The position numbers were made by a program, and so were the translations under genes. Positions 11,138 through 20,528 of a stretch of DNA of 25,016 nucleotides are shown in pieces. Source of the stretch: Auxenochlorella pyrenoidosa. Its lineage: Eukaryota > Chlorophyta > Trebouxiophyceae > Chlorellales > Chlorellaceae. Where the stretch lies: NCBI GenBank assembly GCA_001430745.1, contig KQ482042.1, positions 1,941,400 to 1,966,415 on the forward strand. The letters are read 5' to 3'. The first letter of the stretch is position 1; each line of letters begins with the position of its first letter. A model generated the notes under the pieces. The model ran no database searches. It was not told the DNA's origin and saw only the letters and a list, made by a program, of their open reading frames with translations.

Positions 11138-12927
11138 TCAGCTGGCCACCGCCTTCTTGACCTGCTCCGCCACGTCCTCCTGGGGCCTGTCGGCCTTGAT
11201 GTTCACCACCTTGCCCTTGTAGTAGGCAATCACCTGGGAAAGAGGGGGGGGGGGCGGGGCAGACGATGCATGTGCCGTGATGGGCCGGGAGGCTCATGAC
11301 CGCAGGGGCCCCTGTCCTGGCAGGGAGGCTGTCCTGGCACAGAAGCGGGAGACTTTGGTACTCAGCAGGTGCGCCTCGTTCACATGCATGGCGTTTGTTG
11401 GGGCAGCTGAGCGGGTGAGTAGGGGGGCCCGGCTCACCGGCGCGGTCTGCGCGTGGAAGGCTGCCAGCCGCGACTTGAGCGTCTCGGCGTTGTCGTCCTT
11501 GCGCTTGACCAGCGGCTCGCCCGTCACGTCGTCCACTCCCGCCACCTTGGGCGGCGCAAACTTCTCTGCAGCATGCGGCGGGCGCGGCAGCGCGGGCGCG
11601 GGTCGGTCGGCGCTGGTCGGCCCTGGCGAGCAGCCAGGACGTGCATGCGGCTGCGGTGCCAGGCGCACACAAGCTGGGGGGCAGAGGTGCGCCGCCCCCA
11701 GCACCTCAGCACATGTTCCAACTACGTGCGCGGCCGCGGCGCCCGCGCGCCCCGCCCACCCACCGTGGTAGGAGCGTCCCGAGGCGGGGTGCACCCAGCG
11801 GCCGGTGATGCGCTCCACCAGCAGCTGGTCGGGCACCGCAAAGTTGAGCACCTTGTCGATCGTCTCCCCCTTCTTCTGCAGCATCTGCTCCAGCTTCTCG
11901 GCCTGGGGGGGGGCGGGCCCACACAGTGGTGGCGGGTAGGCAGGCGCTGGCGGCCGAGCGCGCAGAGCACAGGTGGTGAAGAGACCCGACTTCTGTGCAG
12001 CTTTGTACTCCATGCCCTTGCGTATCCAAGCAGGGACCCATGCTCATGTTTACGTGGTGTGCGGCCCTAAACAACCCTGCTCATGCTGCATGCCTGGTAC
12101 TGCAGCAGCGGCACAGCACAAAGCCAAGCCCAGGGCCGGGGGCTGGCGGCATGGCGTGCTGCAGCCAGGCGCACCTGCACCACTGTGCGCGGGAAGCCGT
12201 CGAGCACAAAGCCGGTGCGGCACTCGGGCCTCTTGATGTTCTCCTCAATCAGCCCCACCACAATCTCATCAGACACCAGCGCGCCTGCGGGGGGGCCCTG
12301 GGTCCAGGCGTCTCAGGCCACAGCACGTCGGGTTAGCCCCCTGACGTTGCTCATGCGCCAGGGGTTGGGCAGCACGCGGGGCGCTGGCTGCGCGTCCGTC
12401 CGGCCGCGTAACACTGCCCCTTTTCTGCTGCCCTTTTCCCACTACCCACTGCTCGCTGGTAGGCTTCCCTCCTCCACCACGCACCTGCCTCCATCGCCTT
12501 CTTGGCCTCCAGACCCAGCGGCGTCTTTGCTGCCACCGCCGCCCGCAGCATGTCGCCAGTGGCCAGGTGGCACAGGCAGTTATCGTTCTTGATCGCGGGG
12601 CTCTGGGTGCCCTTGCCGGAGCCAGGAGGGCCTGTAAACAGGGAAGGCGACCAGCGAGCAGCGGCATGCGGGTGTGCAACGTCAACCGTTGACGATCGAC
12701 ACGGGCAACACATGCATTGCGACTTGCATGCATCTATGGTACCCGGGATAGCATGAGGAGCGGCCTGGCGTGCAAACTGTGCCGAGCGGTCATCGACCCG
12801 CTCCCTTTGGGCGCCACGAGAGCTTCTCACCGATCAGAATGAGCCGCTTCTCCGGCTTGGACAAGCACTCCAGCCGCCGCTGCACCTCGTGCACCAGGGC
12901 CTCGGTGGGGATTTCAGACAAGTCCAT
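11138..12927 (-). CDS. ADK: Adenylate kinase (ATP-AMP phosphotransferase), long form
   Basis: Minus-strand exons: 12927-12831, 12631-12485, 12284-12175, 11902-11764, 11565-11438, 11233-11138; 238 residues, all phases agree. It catalyses ATP + AMP = 2 ADP. Seen in order: P-loop [10 protein letters not shown] from residue 33, split by intron 1; [10 protein letters not shown] in the AMP-binding region; [36 protein letters not shown] opening a long [19 protein letters not shown]; and the closing helix [12 protein letters not shown]. Length and motifs match plant-type long adenylate kinases of about 240-248 residues. Only 32 residues precede the P-loop and they look like the usual N-terminal helix, so no clear organelle-targeting peptide is present and a cytosolic enzyme is likely. 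The start is fixed by ATG 12927 ([10 protein letters not shown]). Its start codon is 233 bases past the proton channel stop, in tandem. Intron 4 (11566-11763) is a stop-free multiple of three. Confidence 0.95.
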
Positions 12928-13160
12928 GCTGCTTCTGCTCGCTCCCCGGGGCGGTTGTATACAAGCTGGCCAAGTATTGGAGTCAAAGAGAGACCGGGTG
13001 CAGGCTGGGTGCAGCCTGGTCGGTGCCGCGGCATGCCGCCTGCCCTGCTGGCCACAGCGAGGCACGGAGCCCAGCAGGCAGGGGCTCCACTAGCAAATTG
13101 CTGGGTTCACACCTGCAAAGTCAGACCTACAAAGTACTCGCACAACAGGCCTCTGCTGCA

Positions 13161-13165
13161 TTACA
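13161..13165 (-). terminator. TGTAA signal overlapping the Hv1 stop codon
   Basis: In the spliced Hv1 model the stop codon TAA is the last three bases of TGTAA, the chlorophyte polyadenylation signal. Only about 230 bases remain before the adenylate kinase start. It may be chance, and it depends on the last intron being real. Confidence 0.3.
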
Positions 13166-15853
13166 CTGCTTCCAACCCCAAACCTGCTTCTTTTTGCCCA
13201 AGGTCCCGCTGGCGCGGTTGCCCTGTTGGGCCCCCGGCTTGCTGCAGCTCGTGCCACTCCGCCTGCTGACTGGCTCTGCCATCGTCGCCTGCCTGCATCT
13301 CAGACTGCGCCACTGCCGCGTTTGCCAAGATGGCGGCCACATCCAAACCCGCCCCTGCAGCAAGCAGTGCAGACGTGCTCTCGATACGTGCACTGCAACT
13401 GAAGACAGAACTGATGGGCAGGATGGCCTGTGCACACCAAGCAACCTTTCTTCCCAAGCAGCCTGGCATGATGGCATGCCAATCCCTTTGGCCTTCTTTA
13501 GGGCAGCCCCGAATGCGACGCCCTCACCCGAGGCGGCCCGGCGGAGAGCCGCCACCTCCTGCTCCAGCTGCCCCACCCGCCGGTGCTCCGCCGCCAAGTC
13601 CTGCGGGCCGCAGCAGCACGGTCGGCAGCGACAGCAGCGACAGCTTGGAAGAGCATGAAGATGCGCATAGAATGGTTGTTCAGGGCAGAGAAGCTCAGAA
13701 AGCTGGACGTTGCTGGCCGGCCAGTCCAGCCAGCAGCCTGGCGCCTGGGCTGCCCTTGCACTCCAGCGGGAGTGCGGCAGCCTCCCCTCCTGGCGTGGCC
13801 CCTCGCCTTTTGCAGTCCGTGCACCAGGCGGTGGTGCCGCTCAAGCTCCCGCTCATGGCCCAGCTCCACAGCCTCGGCCACGCCGTGCATGACGCGCAGC
13901 AGGCGCCAGAGGCTGCAGCGAGGGGCCCGGGCGAGGGGCGTGCTGGGCGCACCTGGCGGGCACCTCGGCTGTTGACTGCGGCACGCAAGAAGCGAGCGAG
14001 CCCAGCCGACCAACCAGCATTGGCGCGCCACCCCATGCCCTACCACACACCCTGCATCGCTCCCTGGCTGCGCCGCCCCCCCGGCCCCCTCCGCGCACCG
14101 GAAGAAGACGAGCAGGGATGCCACCTCCTGGGCCACCCCCTTGAGGGTCAGCTCCAGGGTGAGGGAGACCACCACCACCACCGCGTCAGCCAGGTGCCAC
14201 CTGCCCAGGCAGGGGCGGGCGACCATGCATGCATGTAATGGCTGGCAGGGCCGCGGCAGGGCAGCCAGCACAGCGCCTCCCCGCTGCACAGACGTTGCTG
14301 AGAGCCAGGGACCGACCGAGCGAGGTGGGTGGGACGCGTAAAGGGCAGCTTTTCACCGCGGTGCCGACCCTGCCGCTCTGCTGCGGCTGCAGCACGAGCC
14401 ACGCCCGCAAGGCCAAGCCAGGCAGCCCCTGCGCCCCTCCCACCAGCTGCGCGTGAAGTAGCTGTGCCCAAACACCGCCAACTTGGCCGCCAGCTCAGCT
14501 ACAAAGATGATCTGCCGAGGGAGGCAGCAGCGGAGTGCGACGCTCAGCACGGACGCGCTGTGCTGCAGCCGTGCCGCGCCCCACAGCGGGCAGTGCACAT
14601 GCCGGGCTGCGGGGGCGAAGGCTCGCTACCTTGCACCGGCTTCTTGGGAGGGAGGGGCGCAGCGCTGCAGGCTGGGCGCTGTGCGGGGCCTCACCAAAAT
14701 GCTAATGGACACCCAGGACAGCGCCTCCTCCGCCACATGCACTGCGGGGCAGGGCGCGCGCAGAGAAGGCAGCAGGGCCGATTCAAGGGGAGTCCCCAGG
14801 CCGGGCATGCACCCCGCCGCTGCCAGCATCGGGCAGCTCGAGGCTGGCGCCCCTCACGGGGTCGTGCAGAAGTGCCATCCCCAAGCAGGCGATACCCCTC
14901 ACCCTCTGCTGTGCCCCTGGTTCCGCGCCAAGCCACCACAACCATCATGAAAGAGCACCTCATCATGCTTCAACAGGCTACCCTCCCCTCGTGCCCTTCC
15001 TCCTGCAGTACCTGCGCGAGCCCCCCCCCCCCCCCCTCCCCTCCCCTGCTGCACCCAGCCCACCCACCCGGGTGCGGCGCCTCCTCCCTGACTGGGTAGA
15101 TGCTGGACAGGATGAGCTCTGTGACCACCACTGCCAGGTCCACCAGCGTCAGCACAATGATGGCCAGGTGCGTGGCCGGCCGCTCCAGCAGGCGTGCGAA
15201 CCAGGCCTGCAGGGAGGCACGCAGCGCGGCAACTCCCAAGTTGTGCCGGCTCCTGGTTAGACTAGCACAGGGGTGGCTGGGCTCATGTCTGAGCAAAGCA
15301 CGCACAGCAGGCTGCCGGCAGGCCGGCCGCAGCGGCGCGCGCCGCGCTCCGCTCCGCCCCGCTCGCCTGCCTCTTGGCTCGTCGCGGCCCCCACCAGGAG
15401 GGCGGCTGCCTGGGCTGCCGCAGTGACCTCAGCAGCGAAAGGCCGTGCTGCTCCATCCCGCTGGGCTGCTGGGGAGGCAGCGGGGGCGGCTGGGCTAGCA
15501 TGGCGGCAGCGTGGGAGGGCCGCTCCCCAACAGCATGCTCCTCGCCCTCGTCTGCAGACGGGGGCAGGGGAGCGCCATTCAGAGCGGCCCTTAACATCGT
15601 GCGTTTGTGCTGGCATGCCAGCCGATGGGTTTGCCAGCATGCCTGCGTTTGAGCAGTCGACATGCTGTGCAAGTGCTACATGTACTGCCGTGGCTCTGCC
15701 TGCTTAATGAGACTCACCCAACGAGCACACAGGGCAGTGGGTGCCAGGCTCATAGTGCCTGTACTCCAGGTGGTCTGGCAGGCGTGGCAGGTTGTTGGGG
15801 CCGCGCTCGACGTGTATGTCGCCATCGCTGACCCTCCTACCCACGTGATCCAT
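13161..15853 (-). CDS. Voltage-gated proton channel (Hv1/HVCN1 family)
   Basis: Minus-strand exons: 15853-15718, 15551-15395, 15252-15068, 14741-14695, 14511-14444, 14200-14099, 13912-13825, 13600-13438, 13354-13161; 379 residues, phases agree. It is a four-helix voltage-sensor protein whose helices themselves form the proton pathway. S1 is at about 125-150 (LTLVDLAVVVTELIL; D136, E143), S2 at 166-189 (VAELAAKLAVF; E181, K185), S3 at 199-217 (LADAVVVVVSLTLE; D203, E214) and S4 at 226-243 (FFRLWRLLRVMHG; R232, R235, R238). No pore or phosphatase domain follows; instead there is a coiled coil at about 255-282, as in dimeric Hv1. These positions correspond to human D112, E119, E153, K157, D174, D185, R205, R208 and R211. 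The cytosolic N-terminus has HCPVC (39-43). The last intron (13355-13437, donor GTGTGC) is the weakest; without it the frame runs on to 13127 with a different tail. ATG 15853 is chosen because a phase-matched GTGAGT donor joins it to the next exon. Confidence 0.9.
15021..15067 (-). repeat. G-run (16 C on +) next to an Hv1 5' splice site
   Basis: Plus strand shows 16 consecutive C at 15021-15036, then CCCT repeats and CCCACCCAC up to the donor of Hv1 intron 3 (GT at 15067-15066). On the pre-mRNA this reads GTGGGTGGGCTGGG followed by longer G-runs. Confidence 0.65.
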
Positions 15854-16299
15854 GCTGCCGCCTCCACTGCTATTCCCACTGCTGGCAGCCAGCCAAACAG
15901 CGTAGGTGGCCAGTCTTGCAACGGAGTGCTGCGTGCCTGAGCGCTCCGCCGCAGGCTCAGCGCCCACACCCCTGTCACTTGCGCGGAGCCACCCGCACCA
16001 CTGGTGCGATCCTCAGCTTCCGGATAGGATGGAGCTTCTGGATAGAGCCGTCCGACACGCTGTTTTGACAGTGGAGGCACAGGCGGCAAAGGAACTGTCA
16101 AACGCAACACACTCGACTGCCCAGTCTATTCACGTTTAATGAATAATGCCCGATCGAAGCTGAATTGAAGGGTTTGGACTGCTACCAAACTGCCACAGTT
16201 GAAGCCTGCTGTGCGTGAGGGTTTCATTTGCCCCGCAAGGCGCCTTGTAGTGTTTTCAGCATCATCTCTGATTACTTCTTGGCATTGACACCAAGTGTG
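15854..16299. promoter_or_regulatory. Divergent intergenic region between Hv1 (-) and the aldo/keto reductase (+)
   Basis: About 450 bases separate the two outward-facing start codons. The part nearest the reductase (about 16120-16180) is noticeably AT-richer than its surroundings (GTTTAATGAATAATG), as expected for a core promoter or 5' UTR, but no clear TATA box is present. An in-frame upstream ATG for the reductase lies at 16228. Confidence 0.45.
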
Positions 16300-18762
16300 A
16301 TGGCGGAAGAACCGATATTGCTTGCGCAGGGCAAATTGAGCCTTGCCGCCCCCCTCGGTGTCGGCCTGTGGAGTTGGGGCGACAGCATGGTGAGATCGCA
16401 CTTAATCCGAACAACGCGAGCGTGACGCATAGCAGCATGTATTGGTTCCGCCGGCGCCGCCAGCGACGGCCCACCCCACACCATGTCCCCTGCCTGCAGA
16501 CTTGGGGCTATGGCAGCTACGACAAGGCAGGTGTCACCACTGCGACGATGCGAGGAGCTTTCAATGCCTCGCTGGAGGGCGGTGTCAATCTGTTTGACAC
16601 CGCTGAGAGCTGTGAGGCACAGGCTGCGCCCCCGTGGAAATGTGGTTCACAGTTTGCACCAGTGCTGCCCGCCGCTGTGGCTGCTGATTACAGCAGGCTC
16701 CCCTGTCTTCTTGCTTTCCTGGGTCGACTTGCGACTGACCGCGCTTGCCCGCTCACCTGGCAGACGGCGGCGGCCTGTTTGGCGGGTGGGGCGCGTCGGA
16801 GCGCTTCCTAGGGGCATGCATGCGCGAGGCGCCGCCGCCTGCGGGCGGCCCCCGCCCCCTGGTGGTCTCCAAGTACATACCGCTGCCCTGGAGGCTGTTT
16901 GAGCCGCGCAGCATGATGGCGGCGCTACGGGCGTCGGGTGTGTGGGGGCCAGGGCTGGGGAGAGCGCGCCGCAGGGCTGCGGCTGCGGGCGCGGGGCGCG
17001 TGCCTTTGGCGCAGCCACTGCTGTGCTCTGTGCATGCGGGCGTGTGGCTGGCGAGCCGCCCTCTGGCTGCCCTCCCCTCCCCTTATCTGGCGCACCGCCC
17101 CTCCATGCTTGCAGTGGGCCGGCTGCAGGTCGAGTCGCTCGACGGCTATTTGGTGCACTCGCCGGTGGCCACCTTGAACAGCATCCGCACCCTGGCCAGC
17201 AGCCTGGCCACCGCGGTGGAGAGCGGCCTGACAAGGACGGTGGGAGTGTCAAACTACAGCGGTGCGGTGCGGTGCGGGAGGGAGGGTGCAGCGGGCAGCG
17301 AGGGCAGTGCGGTGGCACACTGGGGTTGCGCCGCAGGCTGTAGCTCGCTGCCTGCCTTTGCTGGTCATCGCGGCATGCGGCCCAGGGAGCTGTGCGTGCG
17401 CTCCTGCTGCCTGCCTGCAGAGGCGCAGCTGCGGGAGACGCACCGGGTGCTTGCTGAGAGGGGCATCCCGCTGGCGGTCAACCAGGTGGGGCCGGGGGTC
17501 GGGGCTGGGGGGTGGGGGTGGGGGGTTCCAGAGCAGGTGAGCATTGTGGCCATGTAAGGGCTCCTCCCACCTGTTCTTGAGCGACAAACCAGTGTGTCGG
17601 AGAGAGTGTGGGAGGGCGCATGGCTACCAAGCCTGCCGACTCCAGCGCCTCCGAGGTTGGGCGCCCCCCTCCCTGCACAGGTCGAGTTCTCGCTCTGCCA
17701 CGCGCTGCCTGAGCGCAGCGGGCTCCTGGATGCGTGCCAGGAGCTGGGAGTGGGGTGAGCAGGGGGGGCTTGGGGCATCTCCAACACTGCACAGCCAATG
17801 CATGTGGGGCGCAAACAACCCTTTGAAGAACATGGGCACCGAGGGCAAATGATGAGGCATGGAACGTCTGGGTGAAAGCTAGCCGGCAGGGAAACCGGAG
17901 CAGCCCGCCCTCGCCCAGCCTTCAACCAGCCTGACGGCCGTCCCTGCTCTTCCGCTGGCTCTGCAGCCTGATGGCCTACAGCCCACTAGCCATGGGCCGC
18001 CTGACCGGGAAGTACTCGGCTGCCAACACCCCCAAGGCAAGTGCATGTGTGCCTGTCCGCGCTCCTGCAGAATCAGCCTGCAAGTCCCCCAAAAGTGCCA
18101 TCCTACTCTGTGGCTCTCGATTGCTGTCTTTCTGCATGCGCTTTGCTCAACCCGCCTGCCTTTGCCAACTGCCGTTGTGCGAGGTGGGCTCTGGCCGGCG
18201 CCCGGCCCTCGCTGCCCCCCTCTCTGGCTCCCACGTCGCCGTACCCCCACCGGCCACGCAGGGCGCCCGGCGCTTTGGCAACTACAGCTTTGACCGAATC
18301 CAGCCCATAGTTGATCGGCTGGAGCAGCTGGGGCAGGAACATGGCGGCAAGACGCCCGCGCAGGTTGGCCGCGGGGGGGGAGCTACGCATGCAGGCGCCT
18401 GTTGGTGCTGGACGCGTTGATGGCCTGCAGTTGGTCGAGGGCCTGCCCCTGCACACCTGCGCATGCCTGTGCATGCCAACCCTGTCAAGCGCTGCTGTTC
18501 ATGCCATGCTGCACTGCATTTAGCCTGCCCAAGCTGCATAGTTAACGCTCTTGCCCCCCGTGCCCGCTGGCACTATCCCTCCTGTCAGGTGGCGCTTAAC
18601 TGGCTGATCTGCAAGGGTGCTGTGCCCATCCCCGGAGCCAAGAATGCGGCTCAGGCGACAGCCAATGCAGGCGCCCTTGGCTGGCGGCTGACCGGGGGAG
18701 AGGTGGAGGAGCTGGATGAGCTGGCGATCGAGGGGACCCTCAAGCTGGGGCAAAACGGCTGA
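16300..18762 (+). CDS. Aldo/keto reductase, plant plastid (At1g06690-like) type
   Basis: Exons: 16300-16389, 16500-16611, 16764-16937, 17115-17261, 17421-17485, 17681-17754, 17967-18036, 18262-18363, 18589-18762; 335 residues, all phases agree. It is an NADPH-dependent carbonyl reductase of the TIM-barrel AKR superfamily. Seen: [10 protein letters not shown] at the N-terminus; catalytic tetrad D63 and Y68 (LFDTAESYGGG; the Tyr codon is split by an intron), K104 (VVSKY) and H140 (DGYLVHSP); [39 protein letters not shown]; and the nucleotide-binding [12 protein letters not shown]. The order resembles the plant plastid/plastoglobule member; the substrate cannot be read from sequence. Intron 7 (18037-18261) opens AAG|GCAAGT, so it is GC-AG. 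Starting at ATG 16228 would add 24 residues that could contribute to a transit peptide. Three introns (16938-17114, 17262-17420, 18037-18261) are stop-free multiples of three. Confidence 0.9.
17486..17526 (+). repeat. G-rich start of aldo/keto reductase intron 5
   Basis: From the donor GTGGGG on, the intron is a chain of G-tracts of four to six bases broken by single bases. It is another potential G-quadruplex at a 5' splice site. Confidence 0.55.
18037..18261 (+). other. GC-AG intron in the aldo/keto reductase gene
   Basis: Exon AAG is followed by GCAAGT, the consensus for GC-type donors; the acceptor is CACGCAG. Both exons are phase 0. The intron is 225 bases and has no stop in the coding frame, so retention would insert 75 residues. 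A GT two bases further in (GTGCAT) would give the wrong phase. Confidence 0.75.
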
Positions 18763-18917
18763 TGGGGCGGCGCACCGCTTTGGCCGCCTGCAGCCAATCT
18801 GCACGCATCCCAGGGAGCATTTCTGTGTTTCAACCATGATTGTTCCCGATGCGTTTCAGTCTTTCCTCAGCACTGTTCATGTTCAACGGATTTGCTTCAC
18901 TGCCCAAAGCAGTGCGG

Positions 18918-18923
18918 AATAAA
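18918..18923 (+). terminator. AATAAA-like polyadenylation signal of the aldo/keto reductase
   Basis: AATAAA lies 156 bases after the reductase stop, in a locally AT-rich dip (about 18836-18960) between two convergent genes. Algae usually use TGTAA, which is absent here, so this is a weak call. Confidence 0.3.
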
Positions 18924-18989
18924 AATTCAATGCAAATGAAATCATACAAAGAGGAGAGGGGTGCCATGGTCCTGCCAGTCCATCCGCCA

Positions 18990-20528
18990 TCAATCGGCCT
19001 GCTCAGCCAGCGCCTTGCTGAACGCCTGCACAAAAGCGGAAGCGGGCTGCGCCCCGGACAGCGCGTAACGCCGCCCAGACCCGCCAGCGGCGCCCACAAG
19101 GAAGTACGGCACGCCGCTGATGCCCAGCCTGCGTTGCAGCAGTCGGAAACCGTTGTAGTCGGTCAAAGAGGCTCAAGAGTGCTTGTAGATGCAAAGTCTG
19201 GTACAGACATGCAGAGCTTGCTCAGCACAGCATGCGCAGCACTCAAAAACCCTGCCCCTCCCCGTTCTATACACACGACATCAATGCCATCCATCCCCCA
19301 GGAGCAGCTCACTCCTGCTTGCCCAGCGCGTCGTCCTGCAGTACAGCTGCCCTCCCCGCGTCGCGATCCAGGTGCCGCCGCAGCTCCTCGCGGCCCTGCG
19401 CCAGGCCCAGCCCCTGCGCCACCTCCAGCAGCGCCTCCACACCGCTGATGTTCTTGCCCTCCTCGTAGCTGCACGCGGGGCCGGCAAGACGGCGGGGGTT
19501 GCAGCGGGGGGCGCCGCCTCAGGAAGCATCGCCACCTCGCTGGTGCATGCGCTGGTGGCACGCACTAGATGCAAGGTGCTCGGCGGGGCGGCCAGCTGGG
19601 GGCAAGCAGGCTGTGCCAGATGCCGGCAGAAGATGCGCCCAGCCTGCCGACCTGGCGCCCTCAACGTCCAGGCGCCCCCCGGCACACATGCTCGGCGTGC
19701 ACCCCGGCCATGTCAGCCACCAGCACTTGCCCTCCCCAAGCGCCCTGCCCGGGAGCTCACGTGGCCCGCAGCAGCGCCTCCTTGGCCTCCCGCCCCTTGC
19801 CCTGCTCCTGAGCCAGCAGCAGCAGCTGGTGCGCCTTGAGGCTGTTGGGCCACCACCGCCAGTCGCTGAACGTGGCCCCGTCCGGGCGCCCGCTGCGCCG
19901 CAGGCCTGCGCACCAGCCATCTGAGCCCCATCTGCGCACGTTGTAGTCAAGGTAGCCTTCGCCTGCAAGCACAGGAGGCAGCGAGGGGGGGGGGGGGAAC
20001 CAACCAACGGCTCTTTTGGGAAGGTCCTTGCAGAACAGTGCCCCCCGTGTGGCTGGCAACGCATTCCTACAATGTCCTGGCTCACGCGGCAGACCTTTGG
20101 GCCGGTGATCGGTCAGTACGGATGGAATCCACAGAGCAGGGCCAGAGGGATGCCGCGAGAAAGAGAGTCTTCACCTAAAGAGAGTCTTCACCTTGGGGCG
20201 CTGTGCCATGGTCAATGATGTAGGCGTGGTATCGAACATCGACCTCCGCTGCATCCTGGAGCTGCTCTACCGCCTTGTCAAACCTCTTCTTGCCTGTGCC
20301 AACGCTCCAGCAAGCGGAGCGGGGGAAGCGCAGACGTGGAGTGAGACGAGGCAGCGAGAGGCGGGGCCAGGCTTTTGCCCGCCGAGTGCAGCGCTGCATT
20401 CCACATCAAAGCTTTAGATGCAATCCATGCTGCCAATGCTCTTTCTACGCACCGACCCAGCACCAGGGGCACGACAAGTCGCTCCAGATGTCCACCGTCA
20501 CGACTGGCTTGCCCGCCGAACCGGCCAT
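18990..20528 (-). CDS. DsbA/FrnE-family thioredoxin-fold oxidoreductase
   Basis: Minus-strand exons: 20528-20453, 20293-20192, 19962-19761, 19468-19323, 19171-18990; about 235 residues. Seen: a start MAGSAGKPVVTVDIWSDL leading into CPWC (20-23), the redox pair of the DsbA-like family; a helical insertion with LLLLAQEQGKGREAKEALL and TYEEGKNISGVEALL; and LGISGVPYFLV, which carries the cis-proline of the thioredoxin fold, then YALSGAQP. This is the FrnE / 2-hydroxychromene-2-carboxylate isomerase-like branch, probably a cytosolic disulfide or glutathione-linked enzyme; no targeting peptide is evident. The last intron is unresolved. The obvious donor GA|GTGAGC is phase 2, but the only AG before the stop-free final frame needs phase 1. 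I used a GC donor (G|GCAAGC at 19322), which restores the frame. Intron 1 to 3 borders are firm. The donor of exon 2 is tandemly duplicated. Confidence 0.82.
20160..20193. repeat. 17-base perfect tandem duplication spanning a splice donor
   Basis: AAAGAGAGTCTTCACCT occurs twice in a row (20160-20176 and 20177-20193). On the minus strand each copy contains AGGTGAAG, so the 5' splice site of intron 2 of the DsbA-like gene is present twice, 17 bases apart. Confidence 0.9.

Noticed and set aside
12285..12484. A GC-AG intron in adenylate kinase at GGT|GCGTGG
   Set aside because: Careful reading of the acceptor (GCGCGCTGGTG) shows that the normal GT donor after GAGGCAG keeps the phase.
15597..15672. 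Start of the proton channel at ATG 15597 or 15672
   Set aside because: A strong acceptor at 15552 joins in phase to an upstream exon with a GTGAGT donor, so these ATGs fall in the intron.
13161..15853. Voltage-sensing phosphatase or voltage-gated cation channel instead of Hv1
   Set aside because: A single voltage sensor is followed directly by a coiled coil; there is no phosphatase CX5R loop and no pore helix pair.
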